Shown here: positions 14,720 to 29,100 of the stretch, piece after piece
How the letters are laid out: the number at the start of each line of letters is the position of its first letter
Position numbering within the stretch: the stretch's first letter is position 1
NCBI RefSeq assembly: GCF_028389875.1
Contig: NC_084663.1
Span: 15,514,666 to 15,578,665, forward strand
Reading direction: 5' to 3'
From: Rhea pennata
Taxonomy: Eukaryota; Chordata; Aves; Rheiformes; Rheidae
DNA length: 64,000 nucleotides
Program-made: the position numbers and the translations under genes
Notes under the pieces: generated by a model
Told to the model about the DNA's origin: nothing
What the model saw: only the letters and a program-made list of their open reading frames with translations
Database searches by the model: none

Positions 14720-15100
14720 TGCCTCTGTTGCCTGAAAATGGAGCTGAGAAAGTCACAAGGCCTCATCTGATTCAGGAGTCTGAGGTTGAAGTGAGCCTCT
14801 TGGCCATTGCTAGGCCACCAGCACCAGTCCTGACACCCCTGGGGGCCTCTGGTCCCAGACTGACTGGGACTCCCCTCCTACAATGACTCCTTCAAGGAAA
14901 TGCCTTTCTTAGTCCTTCCAGCCTGAGACCTGTGGGGCTAGTGTAGTTGCCTCAGAGGGTCGTGACATGAATGAAAGCCTGTATGTTGTCACTGACTAGC
15001 ACTGGCTGCCAAATAAAGCCGACACAAGCATCTATCTGCTTTCCCCCATTCAGCAACTGTGTGATATACAGCTCTGTCAGATCTCCTGGCATCAACTGGT
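14720..15100. other. GC-richer block of unknown origin next to a CR1 fragment
   Basis: This stretch is markedly GC-richer than its surroundings and has no long ORF. It contains AATAAA near 15015. It abuts the CR1 fragment beginning near 15104 but does not read as CR1 to me. A decayed LTR or other retrotransposed sequence is possible; nothing visible proves it. Confidence 0.25.
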
Positions 15101-15103
15101 GAT

Positions 15104-15243
15104 ACAGAAACACAGAATGGTTGAGGTTAGAAAGGACCTCTGGAGATCATCTAGTCCAACCCCCCTGCTCAGGCAGGGTCACCTGGAGCACATTGGTCAG
15201 GATTGCATCCAGGCAGGTTTTGAATGTCTCTGGAGAAGGAGAC
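15104..15243 (-). mobile_element. CR1 LINE, short 3' fragment
   Basis: About 140 bases of the reverse-complement CR1 3' end: tail-side ACAGAAACACAGAATGGTTG, the GACCTCTGGAGATCATCTAG block, then TTTTGAATGTCTCTGGAGAA. It stops abruptly where longer copies continue. Confidence 0.88.
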
Positions 15244-15822
15244 AGAGCAGAAGGTTAATTAAGATTTCTGTAATTAAAACATATGAAGACTTAGTGGATA
15301 TTTTGCATCAGTTTTCTGCACTTCTGATGTATCTCCTCATTAATAAGGCCATTCTGAAACCAGCAGACTTTGGAAAAATGTTATTTTTCCAATTCTCATG
15401 CCTGGAGAATTGATGCAGAAACATCAGATTCTTAACAGTATGGCTGTCCTATGCACTCATGCAGTTCACGTATTTCTGGTGTTGTTACATGCCTGGACAG
15501 TCTGAAAACATGCGTTTATTTCTTTTCATCATTGTAATTCTGGCTTGCATTTTAACAGACATTGTTTACTCCAAAAGATGGCAATTTTTGGACAATTTGT
15601 GTTTCTCTGACTTTCTCTGACTAACAAGGATGGGATTTCTTCATACTCCTTAATGAAGCCCAAATTGCTTCCAGAATATCCCTTTAAGACATTTTAGGTT
15701 TGTAAGTTTGGCCTCTTGGTTCATGGCATCTGCTGTTTTCACAAGGATATTGTACCTTCAAAGTTCTGGCTTGTCTAGAAATTTGCTAACATTTGTCAAG
15801 AATCTTCCATTTAATGGTTCCT

Positions 15823-15824
<2 letters not shown>

Positions 15825-15855
<31 letters not shown>
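15825..15855 (+). repeat. Poly(T) run of 31 bases
   Basis: An uninterrupted T homopolymer. It could be the poly(A) tail of an old minus-strand retrocopy whose body lies to the right, but no recognisable body follows. Confidence 0.9.
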
Positions 15856-15859
<4 letters not shown>

Positions 15860-16924
15860 AGCGAGATAATGTCATGTTTTCCTTTAAAAATTTGTGGGCC
15901 GCAGCTGGACATGTTGGACATGTTTCCTGTTTGTTTTGTTCTGCACTTTTGTCAAGATGAGGAGCTTTAGATGAGGCCTCAGGATGATTAAACTTAATAC
16001 AATATCTGTACGATAGGCATTGTGAATGAACTACGCAGAAGTAGAGGCTTTTTCACCATGAAACAGCAATGAACTTTGGTCCTTCTAATCTGTAGGGACA
16101 TAGATACAGAAACCCTGATAATATGCTTGGGTCTACAAGCCATATCCTTCTTTGCCTTCTAGACATCTGGCATGTCTGCATTTCCTGCAGTTTTCATGAG
16201 GCTGCTGAAGGTAGATGCTGTTCATGTTCAGCAGATGGAAATATTTTTTTTCCACATTTCAATGATCATTCTTCTGTATATCCCTTTATTAACCAGACTT
16301 TTCAGTTTCTTTATAGTATCCATTCTGTTTGTGCATTGAGGGTCTCAAGAGAAATGCTTGAAAGTCAAACCTTGTGTGATCACAGATTAGAAAGTTCACT
16401 GGGCCAACTGTGGACCCCTGAGTAATAGATTCTGATTTATACTAACCATCAATCAGCACTTTACCTTCTGTTCAACCTCATTCTGTCCTATGACAAATAA
16501 TCTATTAACTTTTTGCGATGTTTCATACTAAATTTTGCTTCTAGTTTGGCTCCACTGTAGTCTTCTGTGATACATCTAGTCAGCAAGCAGGTCACTATTG
16601 TTGAGATTGTGCAAAGGTTTTCTTGTGACAGGACCAGGCCAACATCTGCAAGGGACTGTCTCTCCAATTTCCCCCACTCCCATCTTTAAGAACAGAGATA
16701 TCGAACATGTTATTCATGCAGTGGTGACAGAAAAGCCTTGAGACCTCCTATGGCACTTGCTGAAGGGCTTCCATAGTTGCTGGTTTTGATAAACATTCAG
16801 ATACCCTTTGCCAGGTAATTAATGGCATCAGGGGAACAACTCAGAATTATAGATAATATGAATGCACTTATGGACTCAAAATAAAAAAAATATAAAAAAT
16901 ACCACTGTCTACTTGGACTGAAAA

Positions 16925-17520
16925 CTTCCCAGGATGGAAAAAAGTTGTACAACCTCCCTGGGCAACCAGTTGTACCGCCTGACTGGCCTTGTGATGAAGA
17001 AGTTTTTCCTTTTATCCAGTCTGAACCTCTTGTTCCCATTAAGCTGATGCGCCTACCACTGTGCGCCGCTGTGCAGAGCCTGGCTTCATCTCCTGCCCAT
17101 AGGTATAGGCAGGCTGCTATTCGGTCCCCCCGAAGCCGTGTCTTCTCCAGGCTGAACAAGCCCAGCTCCCTCCACCTTTCACAGGGCAAGTGCTCCAGCC
17201 ATCTTGGTGGCCCTCTGCTGAACTCACTGCAGTTTATCAATGTCTTTCTTGTATTGGAGGGCCCGAAACTGGACCAAGCATTTTAGATGTGGTCTGACAC
17301 GTGGAGTAGAGGGTGATAATGTGTTTCCTTGCCCTACTGGCTCTGTTACTGTTTACACAGCCCAGGAGGCTGTTGGCAGGCTTTGCTGCCAGGGCACGCT
17401 GCTGGCTCATGTTCAGCTCGCTGTCCACCAGGACCCGAAGGGCCTTCTCAGCAGAGCTGCTCCCCATGCAGGCAGATTTCTGTACTGGGGGGAGTGGTCC
17501 ATACTGGTGCCAAGGGGAGG
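16925..17520 (-). mobile_element. CR1 LINE fragment, older subfamily
   Basis: This is the reverse complement of CR1. Minus-strand pieces read LRVLVDSELNMSQQRALAAK and [19 protein letters not shown], both typical of the reverse-transcriptase C-terminus, but they fall in different frames, so at least one frameshift is present. The 3' tail is poorly preserved at the left edge. It is divergent from the copies at 5.7 and 44 kb. Confidence 0.85.
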
Positions 17521-20500
17521 ATGAGGATGAGGGATGCTTGGGTAGGGGTGCACCTTCTGGGGGAATTCTAAGATGAAAAATGTTCACCAGTCTTGAATGA
17601 TCTGTACACTGACACGTATGTACTGTGCATCTCTGACAGCTGCCATTAATGGTAAGTAATTTTTCTTTCTTTTTAAAGTATGGCACTCTGAAAGGCCCCT
17701 GAAAATGTAGAAGAAACACATTGATTTATAAGTGGTTACACTAAATGTAGTAGGTTCAAGCTCACTTGTCACAGTATTCCAATCTTGGCTTTTTTTGTTT
17801 TTAACACTTCCAGGTTTTAATTTTTATTGGGTTTTTATTGTTTTCTACTTCTTTAGAATTAAAATAGTTTTAGTTTAGTACACAAGCAGTGAGTACATCA
17901 GTCAGGAAATACAGTCTCTTTCATTGAGCTGGAATATTTTTGTTACTTCCCAGCCACTATCTTGCTATCTTGGTAACTTTTACACTGAATGATTATTTAA
18001 TCATGAAACCTGAAATTTCTAGAAGTGTCAGGGGAACTGTATACATATTAAATCAAGAAGTTCTTTAGCACTTCCGCTTAAACACAGGACGTTTATAAGA
18101 GAATAAAGTTCCCTTGGGGTCCCTTCCACTTTCCTCTGTGGCCTTGATTATTCCCTCCAAGTTTTATCTGTAAAAGAACATTCCATTACAAACGAGTATT
18201 TTCGTTGAAGAAGCTAGATGTAATTCTCTCTTCCTCTAAGGTTTAATTTATTTGAAATTTATTCTTTGATATTTCACAGAGTTGTGCTGAAGAGCATCTG
18301 TAAGTACTTCCTTTCTCAGGAGAAAAAGACTAAACCATAAGCCTGAATTCTAATGCTATACAAAAAGAAAGAGATATTAGCCCTTTGGTTAACTTGTACT
18401 GTAGTTCTAAAAGAGCTTTCCTGAAAATTAATCATCTAAGATATCTCTTGGGATACTGGTTTCAGTCATTAATTGTCAGGAAATGCTAGTTGTCTGGCTA
18501 AAGCTATGAATCTTTTTTTTTCTTCAAGATTTGAAAGAATTATGGCATATATTATTATCTCAGCTCTTGTACTACTAAGTGTGCAACAAGTACAAATAGA
18601 AATAAAAATCTTTCCTCCTCTCTATTCAGTAAGAAGAATAATCAATGAAAATTGTATGTTTGCATATAAAAGTGATCAAGAGGAAAAGGAGTCAGAAGCA
18701 TGTTTTTTTTTTATGTTGAGTGTTGAAAATGGCAAGTCCACTTTTTTTCTGCTCTCTATATGTCTGAGTTTTCTGGTATAGATTCATTTTCTGAGGAGGT
18801 TCTTGCTTCCATATTCATGAGCTTTCTCCTGTCGTCTGATAGTTTCATTTTCTGTTGGAACAATATAAGGTCATGGTTGTGCAGATGGATGTAAGTGCCA
18901 GTCCAGTGGAGATCCAGAGTATCAGAACAAGAGACTGTCAGTTGAGGTTTGTGTAAAATGAGGAACTACAGAAAGGTGGAGAACACTGGTACAGAGACGG
19001 AAGCAGAGCAGCAAAGTATTGTGGCAATTTATTTATTTATTTTTGATTTTTTTCCCAGATGAGTTACTGTCACTAAATTCCTAGAGATTAGTTGCAGAAG
19101 TCTGAAGGTCATACATGCATGGGTCACTTTGGACCTTTCTGCATTAAATGGAAAGAATACAATCTTTCTTGGCCAGTTGCAGACAGATGAGCATGCTTTT
19201 GTTATCACAACTTTTAGGATATGGAGTAGACTGGGAAAGTCTAAAACAACTGCCTTGACAGTCCGAGGCTGTTTGTTCTCATGGTGCCAGATATTCTTCA
19301 GTGATCTTCTCCTGCACATATTATCTCAAATTTTCCTCAGTTTGTCTTTAGCCAGCTTCTCTTCAAGTGCAGTGTGATTTTAAGGAGGTATTGAGAAAAT
19401 GGAGATAAATGGTGGTGACTAGCAGAAAAGAGTAATACAACATGGAGTGCTCTCTGAGTATTGATGGCACTTCTTCCAGCTTCTTTTCATCATCTTATAA
19501 TGTTTGGAAATATAAGAGAGAGAAAAGCTTGACTGCTGTGGATACCTGCAACATCCAGAGATGGAAGAAAAGATAAAGTTGTTCTACTATGTGCAGAAAA
19601 AAATCTAGATTCACGTCAATGTATTTGGTAACCTATTTAGCTTGTTGAAGTACAGCAGTATTTAGTGAATAATAGTATTTGTGGGAGGAGAGGGAGAAAG
19701 ACATTTAAGAAGTTGGAAGTATAGATATATTTGTGTTACATATTTTTTTCAGTCATTGAAGTACACTGTCTATATTTACCTTTGCCTAAGGACTTTCTGA
19801 GAAATACTAGTTCCAGGTGCTGAAACTCATTAGCTGTATAGTTTCTTCTTCTTTTAAAAGATTAACTAGTTCTGTGAGACCTTGATGTCTTCTTTCATGT
19901 TCCAAGTGATAAGTAGTTGCACAGATATGGACATTATTGTCTGTTATTAGAAAGTCTAAGTGTTGCAATCAGTGTTTTCATAATGAGAACAGCCTCAGTT
20001 ATTGGAAGAAGAACATTTCTAGTCCATCTTTTGGCTTGTTATTTGTGGCTGAGCCATTACAGATGCAGGTGAGAGTGTAATGTTTGCTATATTGTGTGTT
20101 CACTTTCTTTAGTATGCCGTGCCAGTATTATTTCATAGAGATGGTTTATTTTTTAAATATGACCAAGTAAAATAGCATATATTAGTTCATAGTTGCAATT
20201 TCTCTTCTAAAGATCTTTTGGTTAGTAGAAGGTCTTAAATGGATTTTATGAAATTGTTGAGAAACCAGATGTTCAAAATCAGCTGCTCTGAAACTAGGCA
20301 GAAATATTTTTTTCATAATGTATTTTTTCCACTTGCCTGAACTGCTTGATTAACTGAAACCTGTTTATAAAATTTCATTTATCAGGCCTCTGATGTAGAG
20401 GACTGTGTGAGCATGACATGTTTGAGCAAGATTTTCAACCAAAACCAACATATCTAAAACCAGCATGCTAAAATTCTAATGAAGCTGCTTATCTTTGTTA

Positions 20501-20564
20501 AATGAAAGAAAATTATTTCACCCTCTGCTCTGCTCTCCCTTTTATTTTCCCTCTAATCTGAAGA

Positions 20565-20589
20565 TTTTTTTTTTTTTTTTTTTTTTTTT
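20565..20589 (+). repeat. Poly(T) run of 25 bases
   Basis: A T homopolymer in intronic sequence. No retrocopy body is evident on either side. Confidence 0.9.
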
Positions 20590-23082
20590 GCTAATATGTT
20601 GCATTCCCCTGTTCCTACAGCTCCATTTGAAGAATTCACTGGGGAGCGTTTGTGATCACTTTACTCTTTCCATGTTGCTAAGTTATGATTGTTGTTCTAG
20701 GGATTGTTTATTCATTTTGCATTTAAAAATGCTTGGGTAAAATATGTATATATATCATTGGAAGCTGGGGCTACGCACTGGATTTCCCCTTCTAAGGGGA
20801 GATATCATCTCTCCAGATTACTGAGATAGGCTCCTTACCACTGCATTTTGTTCAGAGTCTGGCCCCAGGAGGAATGAAGACAATCTAGTCACAGATTATT
20901 TTGTAGTGTAGTACCTAGGGCACTTTTCTGGAAAGCGTGGGTTCCCTTGTACCTGTATCCGTAAAAGGCCAAGTAGGCGAATTTGCTATAGCAACCATTC
21001 TTTCAAAGGTGTGACTCCTCCTCTTTAGATTCCTGTCCTCAGCTTGCGATTCTGAATCTCCTGTGGATGCAGGGTTTCCTGTGAAGGCTATTCAGCTGCA
21101 ACTTTGCATTCAGATGCCCAGGACAATTCTGCCCCATACGTGGGAACACAATTTTTGTAACACGCTCTGAGGAACTTGGAATCACTCTTCAGAGATGGGG
21201 AGTCTGCTTAAGTGTTTCAGTACTTACCTTCTGCTCTTCAGACAGTTGGTTTGAACATAAACCAGAAGAATCAGTCTTCTTAAAGGAAAGCATTTATTTA
21301 GCTGTTCTAGCAAAGCCACAAAGAGTTTCAACTCCATCTCCTATGGACCCGCTTTATAGTATGTAAAGTTCTACCATCCTGTAACTGTGACTTGTGTAGA
21401 CCTGTCTTTAATTAGGCATCCTTCCAAAGGTTGTAAGAATCTTCTAGATTTAGTATTATCTGCACCTTCCTTATATTGCTGAATGTTCAACTTGGTATTG
21501 GCAATTTTTTGTTCCCTTGTCTTGATCAAATCAGTTCAGTCTGGCCATTGAGGCAAGGCTGTCAGAGCTAATGGTTTTGGCATTATCCCTAACATGTCGT
21601 AGATGGAATAGATGGATGAAACTCTTCTTTTACCAGCTCCTGTCTATCTGACAAATCCTATATGAAAAATGTTTGACTACAGATAGTAATGCAGAAAACC
21701 AAGACATGATATTAATAAGCTATTTTTCACGAAAATAACCTGCACCAAAGAACTTCAGCTCCTTCTTTACCTATTCTTACTTCCTTGACTCTTTCTTGTT
21801 GACAGCTTCCTCAGCTCTTTCCTGTTGACAACAGCTGCCAAGGACTCATCTCCTTTTTCTCTCTCCATCTGTACCTCCTGCATATTCTTTGCATAAGTCT
21901 TTGGCTCAAAGGTCCTCCTCTCTTATGTGCCCTTGTTCTCCATTTTCTCTCTTTTCTTGTATCCTTTTATGTCTTTATATCTCCTGTCATCAGTGGTTTT
22001 TTTCCTGCATCCCTCTTAACCATTTTTCCTTTAGCTATGAAGTTGGCTCTTGTGTTAGTGTTTAAAATAATAGTATATAAAAGATATGCAAATGCATGGT
22101 TTCATAAAATAGCCAACTTATTTTGCATTCATTAATCTTGTAACCTTTTGCAGATAGGTAACACTAGTCCTCTCCTTCTTGCTTGCCACCCCAATCCAGG
22201 TAAATTGGGGGTGCTTACCTGTTCTACCTCTTGACCTATCTGCAGACTTAAGTTCTGCTGTTCATTTTTTTCCACTTGAATTCTGTGATTCTTACGCTTT
22301 TTTGGTTCACGTCCTACTTTTCTGGGTATTCCTTTATTCAGCATTAGTAGGTGCTTCCCTCTTTTACTCTCTTCCACATGTTATAATGCCTTGGAATTCT
22401 GTCTTCACCTCATCTCCTTCTGTATGTTCTTTGTTACTTTATTTACTTCTACAATTTTAGCATTTTTTGACAAATTCCCAATCATGCTTTATTCTCAACT
22501 CTAACTACCCTGTCATATGTCTTGCTGCTCCTGACATCTCATCTCTATTGTCTTTTCAAAACTTAATATCTCCAAAATTTAAATATTTTCTTTCTTGGCA
22601 TTTATCCACTTGTTTCTCTTTTGCTATTTTTAATTCTTTCCTGTTAAAAATTTCATGTTTTACTTTGCTATGTTTGTAAATTCAGTGCTGTCCTTCTCGA
22701 TGCATTCTTCATATTTAATCCATCATTTAAAAACTATTTTTGGTAATAGTTTATCCTCGAATAGGCGTATTAGGTTTAAAAACCGATGGTGATGCATGCA
22801 TTTCAGATATTTCATAACCTTGATGGTAAGACATGAATGGGGAAAGCAAAGGAGAGATTAAGAGAGATTAATAGGTAATAAGCTCTTTTGAATGTCTATA
22901 TGTTTCCTCTTTGAAGTAATCAGTATGTATAATTTTGCCATCAGGTTTGAAAATTTTGGCTATGGTAGTTTTTCAAGAAAACAGTTAGTGTGCTATTAAC
23001 TCATCTTAATACATCTTTAGATGTATTAGAAATTACCTAAATAGTTACTTGTTGGAATTTATGTAGTTCAGTAAAAATGAAC

Positions 23083-23125
23083 ATTTTTATTTTATTTTTT
23101 ATTTTATTTTTATTTCTATTTTATG
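23083..23125 (+). repeat. (TTTTA)n-type low-complexity tract
   Basis: An imperfect TTTTA/TTTTTA repeat in the upstream intron, a simple AT-rich tract. Confidence 0.8.
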
Positions 23126-26100
23126 TTTTTGATCTGTCATATCAAACCTGACTTAATGTGTAGTAGAAGTTACAAACACTGTTGGGCTGACCAGAGAATT
23201 TATTTTGGGTAAAACAGGCTGCTATTGTCCTTTACTGCATTATATATAGCTGATTAAACTATATTATCATGCTACTAATTTAAAAACCTGACTGTGTGAC
23301 GTTCTCGGTATATAGGCTGTTGGGATAAACAGTTGTAGCTCAATTTTTAAAATGTTTGTAACAAATCAAATTTCAAAGCTGTTTGCTATTTGAGATGTAT
23401 TTCAAGTTCTGCAAAAAAAAAAAGTAAAATAGTATTAAATCTGCAGAAAGCTTAGGCTGCATTGTTTAGAATATGTTTTCTTAAGAGTTGCAAGTTATGT
23501 TTGCTCACTTTCTACGCAAAGGGTGAGTTTTCTAGCGGAAAAATAATGTGTGCTTCTTGAGTTCCTCTGATGCTGACTTTTCAGTAAGCAAAAACGCTGT
23601 AGATGATACCTGTAAAGTACTAAATAATATGGGAGAAAGAGCCGGGTGCAGTTCTGGTTTGATCCTGTGGCATATAGAGGAGATGTATGCAAAGAGCTCT
23701 GTGTCTGCTCAGAACTTGTCAAGTACTTATACATACTGCCGCTGTGCCCCGAATAACCCGATGTAGTGTGGTGAGCTGCATGGACTGTTGTAGAAGGGGA
23801 ACAGAAGGTTGCACCAGTCAACATAAGAGTCTGTAGGCTGCTATTAACTTTTGGGGGGAAAGCTGGTGTAGTAAATAGTATAGTATATAGTATATACTGG
23901 CAAACTCTTCTGGTGAAAACCTTATAATTATTTGATTGTTTAATGACTACCTGCAGAGTTCTGGACACTGTAATGTGTGTTTGTGCTGTTTTTAGCTAGC
24001 CAGACAGACCAAGTCAAGCACTTCCTGAGAAGCTGGGCAAAACTGTCTCTTTACCGCAAGCCAGAAGCCTGTTTTCTAGCTCCCTCTTGACAAATTAAAT
24101 GATTATGGAGAAAATTGAAATAAAAAGAGGGCTAAGGACTGTAAAAGTCCTTAGGGAGATTTTGCTAAAGCCCCTTTCTTGATCATTTAACAGTGGGGAG
24201 GTCTTTTCAGCTACTTGTTGTGAAGTTGAAACGTACTGTTTCTGTGGAGTAGTCTATGTAGTGATTCAAAACCATATGATTTCAGGGAAGAGTGTGCGTC
24301 TTTCACTCAGCGATGAGTGTGCGATCTGTGACGCAGAGTGCTTTGCCTGTGAAGGTGCTGCACTCTAGCGCATCGTGGTTTCCCCTGTTGTATTCCAAGT
24401 GCTTAACGTACTTTCCTGGAAAAATGTAGCTAGAATGGATATGTAGCCTGCGTTGGAATGAACTTGCTGTGAAAAGGCACCCACACATGAACAACTTGAC
24501 TGCAATAAAGTTAGCTAAAAGTGATGTAACGAGTATTCTCAGTGTCCTTGAACCGGTCATCATTTTTCTTTGAAGAGGCTTTCATGATGTTCATGACGAC
24601 CTTGATGAAATCCCTGCTTTAGTGGGAGGATTGATGAAACATGAGTAAAGCTCATGTAGACTTCTGCAGACTTACTGAACGGAGAATTCTCGGGAGCATC
24701 CATGACTCATGATTGGCATGGACCTCTTTCAAGATGCTACATCTTGTAAGAGGCACTTCATGTGATTTAGAAATGCTGGAGGAAATATCTTTAAGTTTGG
24801 CTAATTTGAAATAACATTAGTAGCAGGACAGAAGAAAATACCACAGAAAAGCTGATGGCACGAGCAGTTCTTAACTTCAGTTTCTTGCAGAAGACATTAC
24901 CATCAAGAGGCATAGCTGAGCCTAAATCTGCTATTTGACATATATTCACATCTATCATGAAGTCTTTGGAGAATTTCAGTGTAGTCAATGAAAGGATAAG
25001 CGCGTAATAGTCCTCCATGAGCAGTCCATCTTGAAACAGACTTTCTTATTAGTGTTCAGTGAGAGCTCACTTAATAAGCTGAAGACCATCTTCCTGATAA
25101 TTAAGTGGACACAAGCTCTCTGGATTTTATCCAACTTTAGATTTTGAAGCTGGTGTCCTTAGTCAATTGTTTTAGGTACTGGACTGCTCAAAGATGAAGT
25201 TTTCCCAGGAATCTTGTAGATTGGAGGAGTGAATTTTATTTATCTATTTTATTTACAAATTTGGGGTTGTAGTATGTGAAGGAAATCTCAAGCATATTTA
25301 TGCCTCTGTGACTGCCAGAGCTTTTTTTCTGATTGTGCATTCTTTTGCTCCAAGCTGGACAGCATCTGTAATGTAAATTCCCTACATCTAGTATACTAAT
25401 GATACAGAATTGCGCAGTGTCAGGCATTCTGGGTATAAATTCGCCTGACAATGTTCAGATAAAGTTTCAGTTTAGTGACCCTGTCAGGGCTAGACATTCT
25501 GCAGACGTCGCTCTTTCACAGTATCATGGGGGTTTGATAGCCTCAGTGATCATGCTTTATTCCAAATTAGCTTACATTTACAGTAAGCTTAACTGCCTGA
25601 AATAGTTTGTGTTTTGCACAAGCGATGAATTGTAGCAACAGACCCGCTGTTGTTGCCTTAACTAAATGCTGCATGAACCTTATAAATCTTATCTTACCTC
25701 ATCGTGCAATCAGAGGAGAAAGTGGATCTCCTTCCTCTGGGTTGTTCCTAAGTCTTTATGTTTACTTACAGATCTTCAGTCTTGTCTTCTATTTCGTCCA
25801 GTCAAAAGCAGCTCTAGAAATAATTTGAGACAGTCACAAGCATCAGAGACCATAAGCAATAATATCTCATTGCTACTCTCAAACAGAATTGGTTTTGTTC
25901 CAATAAAAATTGTCCGTGAAATTCTGGATTTTGGCTTGCAGAGTTCCCCTCCATTAGAGATATTGAAAAAATGGATTTCTACAGGAAATCCTTTTGGGAA
26001 CTGTGATGGAGATTGAAACAGTGTTTGCAATCCAGTTTGGAGCTGTCATCTGTCATACAAGGAGTCTCAGTGCACCATGTTTTTATTCTGCTTTTAGTGG

Positions 26101-29100
26101 ATGAAGAAAAATACTTACTGACAAGCTGGAAAAAAAATTCCACTCTGTATGCTGTTAAATCACCTTAGGAATTAACATACGGCTTTCCCAGTGAAGTGAC
26201 ACTCTTGCTGTCGGAGGGAACGGGCATAGCTGTCGTAGTGAGGCGTGTTTGCGGGGAAGTGTGGCACACTGCCGTAGCTGCAATGGGTAGAGATGCTCTG
26301 CGTCTCTCTCTCGTTTTGTTTTCACTCTCTAGCCTGATAGTGGTGCTGGCAAAACTGTATAGTATTGATTTACACCAAATGGGATGAGGAAATGTTTTCA
26401 TAACTGTCTTGTTTTCTTGTAAATTTTTTTGTAACATGCTTTATGACCTTATTCCTTTGTACACAAATTGCCTGAAGAAAATTATTATTGAGAAAAGGGA
26501 GCTAAGGGACCCTCTAATACCAGTTGCAGTTACTCCCTATATCCTAAATTGCCCTCTGCCTGGAAATCTTCAGTTTCCATTTTTTCCTGAAATACGCACC
26601 AACCACTTCAGAATACAAACATGAGATAAGTTTTACTTCTTCTCTTTCCCCACTTTGTTATAGTAATGTTTCTTTTATTTAGTAACTGGGCATGGTCTGT
26701 ATTATTTTTATATGGCAAACTGTCAGCATTTGTAGAATTAGTAGAGATATTAATGCTACTTAGGCATACTATGTTTTGCTATAGAATATCTACTGTTAAG
26801 ATACAGTAGAAGTATATTCAGCTCCTAGTTTCATAAAACAATGTAAGAATTGTCAACTACTTATAGCACTCAAAACAGCACAAGAAGGCTTACCTGTGGC
26901 AAGAAAATTGAACAAAATGCATGTAGGGAATAGATTCATTCACTAGGAAGCACTTTATCCTTTTTCTCACCATAACTGCATGTTATAGTCCTGATGACTG
27001 TGCTGTACAATTTACCGCAATATTCTGTCAGGAATTTTGGATCTCATGGAGATTTAATGCATAAGCTGTCATCTGTATTGTAAACAGTTGATTCATGTTA
27101 AATTTAGGCAATATAAAATTTACCCGCATGTCATTTATCACAGACTAGTGTTTATACCCTTTTAAAATCTATCATTCCTAAACCAGTGGCTTTTTTTATA
27201 AAGCCTATGATGGTTTTCCCCTAATTGTACATCACATAGCACTAATTGGTCTTTATCTTATACTTATCCCATGACAGTCATTTGATAGAAGAAGCTCTGT
27301 AGTTCCTCTGCTGAGTGATGGCTCTTGCATTGTTCTAAAGAGAGTTTTTTGTGCAATTACTGCTATTTTGAATTCGTTTATTTATGGAACAAAATTTTTA
27401 CAATAATAAATAAATTCAGTTCAGCTACTTTTAGCCACAGCAGTTAAGGACAAAAAGGTCATTTATGTTTGTGCTTCTATGTATTATAAATAATCTGTTT
27501 TTGACAGTGTGGCTGTGAGAAACAGATACATTCAATCCCTGCAATTTAAAAAATATTTTAATTCCTTACGGTACAAGATGTTAAAATTAATTTGCTTGTT
27601 CCTCCTGTGAATCATTATAGTAGCTTTTTTCATTGTGTATACCAGTCATATAGTTGGAACTTATCGGGGGCTAAACACATATTAACTGCTTTTCCTCTCA
27701 CGTTTTCACTATAAGATATTTTAGGATTACGTATGAATTTTCATTCAATTTATTATTAATAGCTCCTTATTTGCTGGTACATCAAGGGGATAGATGGATA
27801 GAGTATACATGAAATTCTTTTTCCTATTATCTTACAGTTACTAATTATATCTTAATTTGCATTTTAGAATTCATTCATATCTAGAGTGTCTTCATTTTTT
27901 AATATAAAACATAGGTACCAGCTGAAATCCCCCCAAAATTACTTTATATAGAAAAATGGGCTAGAACTTATAAAAGCCTACCTGTTCTTTCTGGCAAAAT
28001 AATCCATCTACATTTGTAGTTTTCAGTGCATGCATATCTTGATAACACACTGCCTTTTTCCCACAAATTCCTTATGTTGGTATACTTAGACTTGTTTGTG
28101 TTTCACTGTCCATTGGTGAATTACACATGAAATGGAAATTGGAAGAACTGAGTAAAAATGGTTTCATTTAGCTGAGTTTATCAACTAACAAAGAAATGTG
28201 TACAGTGACGGTATCACTATTTAATGCCAGAATTATGCATCGGATGGAGTAAGTCCCTAACCACTGAGTTAGGGCTGCTTTTTGAGCAGTGATCAAGTGC
28301 TTGAGTGCATCAAGTCTTCCATAGGGTGTGTAGTGCTAGGCACTCAAAAATGAACGTGGTACTGGGCTATAAAGTCTGTAAGGTAGACTACTAAAATAAT
28401 CATTGAAGGAAAATAAATTCCATATTGAATGGCACAGAGCCACATATCAGCATTTGTATACTCTTTTAAGTTGAGATCCAAATGAAGGATGCATTAATGG
28501 TTATGCCAAAAAGATAAGCCAGTCAAAATAGGTACAAAATTGGTACCAGAAGAGTTTATCACAAATAAAAAAAAATAAATCTTTTTAAAATTTGGGAAGA
28601 TGGGCACTAGTCAGAAGAAATTGCAGTTATTGAAGAAATGTCATATTGTCCATAATTGTTGACAAAGAAGAAATATTCAGTGAAGATACCTGCTGACAGT
28701 GCTTTATGAGACCAAGTGAAATAAGTTTCTAGCAGAGAAGAGTCAAGTTAGAGCATTTTTTTGTGTGGTTTGGAAGACTGTTAAATGTTCAGCCAGACTG
28801 TGACCGGTGATAACAACGCCAAAACCACTAAATGAAATTACTGCTTTGTTAGAATTTGTTCACGCAGCAGATATACAGGGGAGCGAGGAGAGGATGTTGC
28901 AGTACTTCAGTTTGGGGTTGATTATTTATACATCCGACAGGTCACTGAACTGTAATACACGGTTATTGACTCCCATGTGTGCATATATGTGCTTCAGCAC
29001 AGAGGCAGATACTAGCTGAAACAAAGTAGTGATTTATGTTATGGGTTATGAAGCTTATTTTACATGTTACTGTTGTTGCTCTTTGTATTAAAATCCTCTG

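Noticed and set aside
16797..17719. Pair of overlapping minus-strand ORFs as a two-exon gene
   Set aside because: Both are frames of one frameshifted CR1 fragment.
26165..26437. GC-richer minus-strand ORF
   Set aside because: Short, with no splice-site or domain support.
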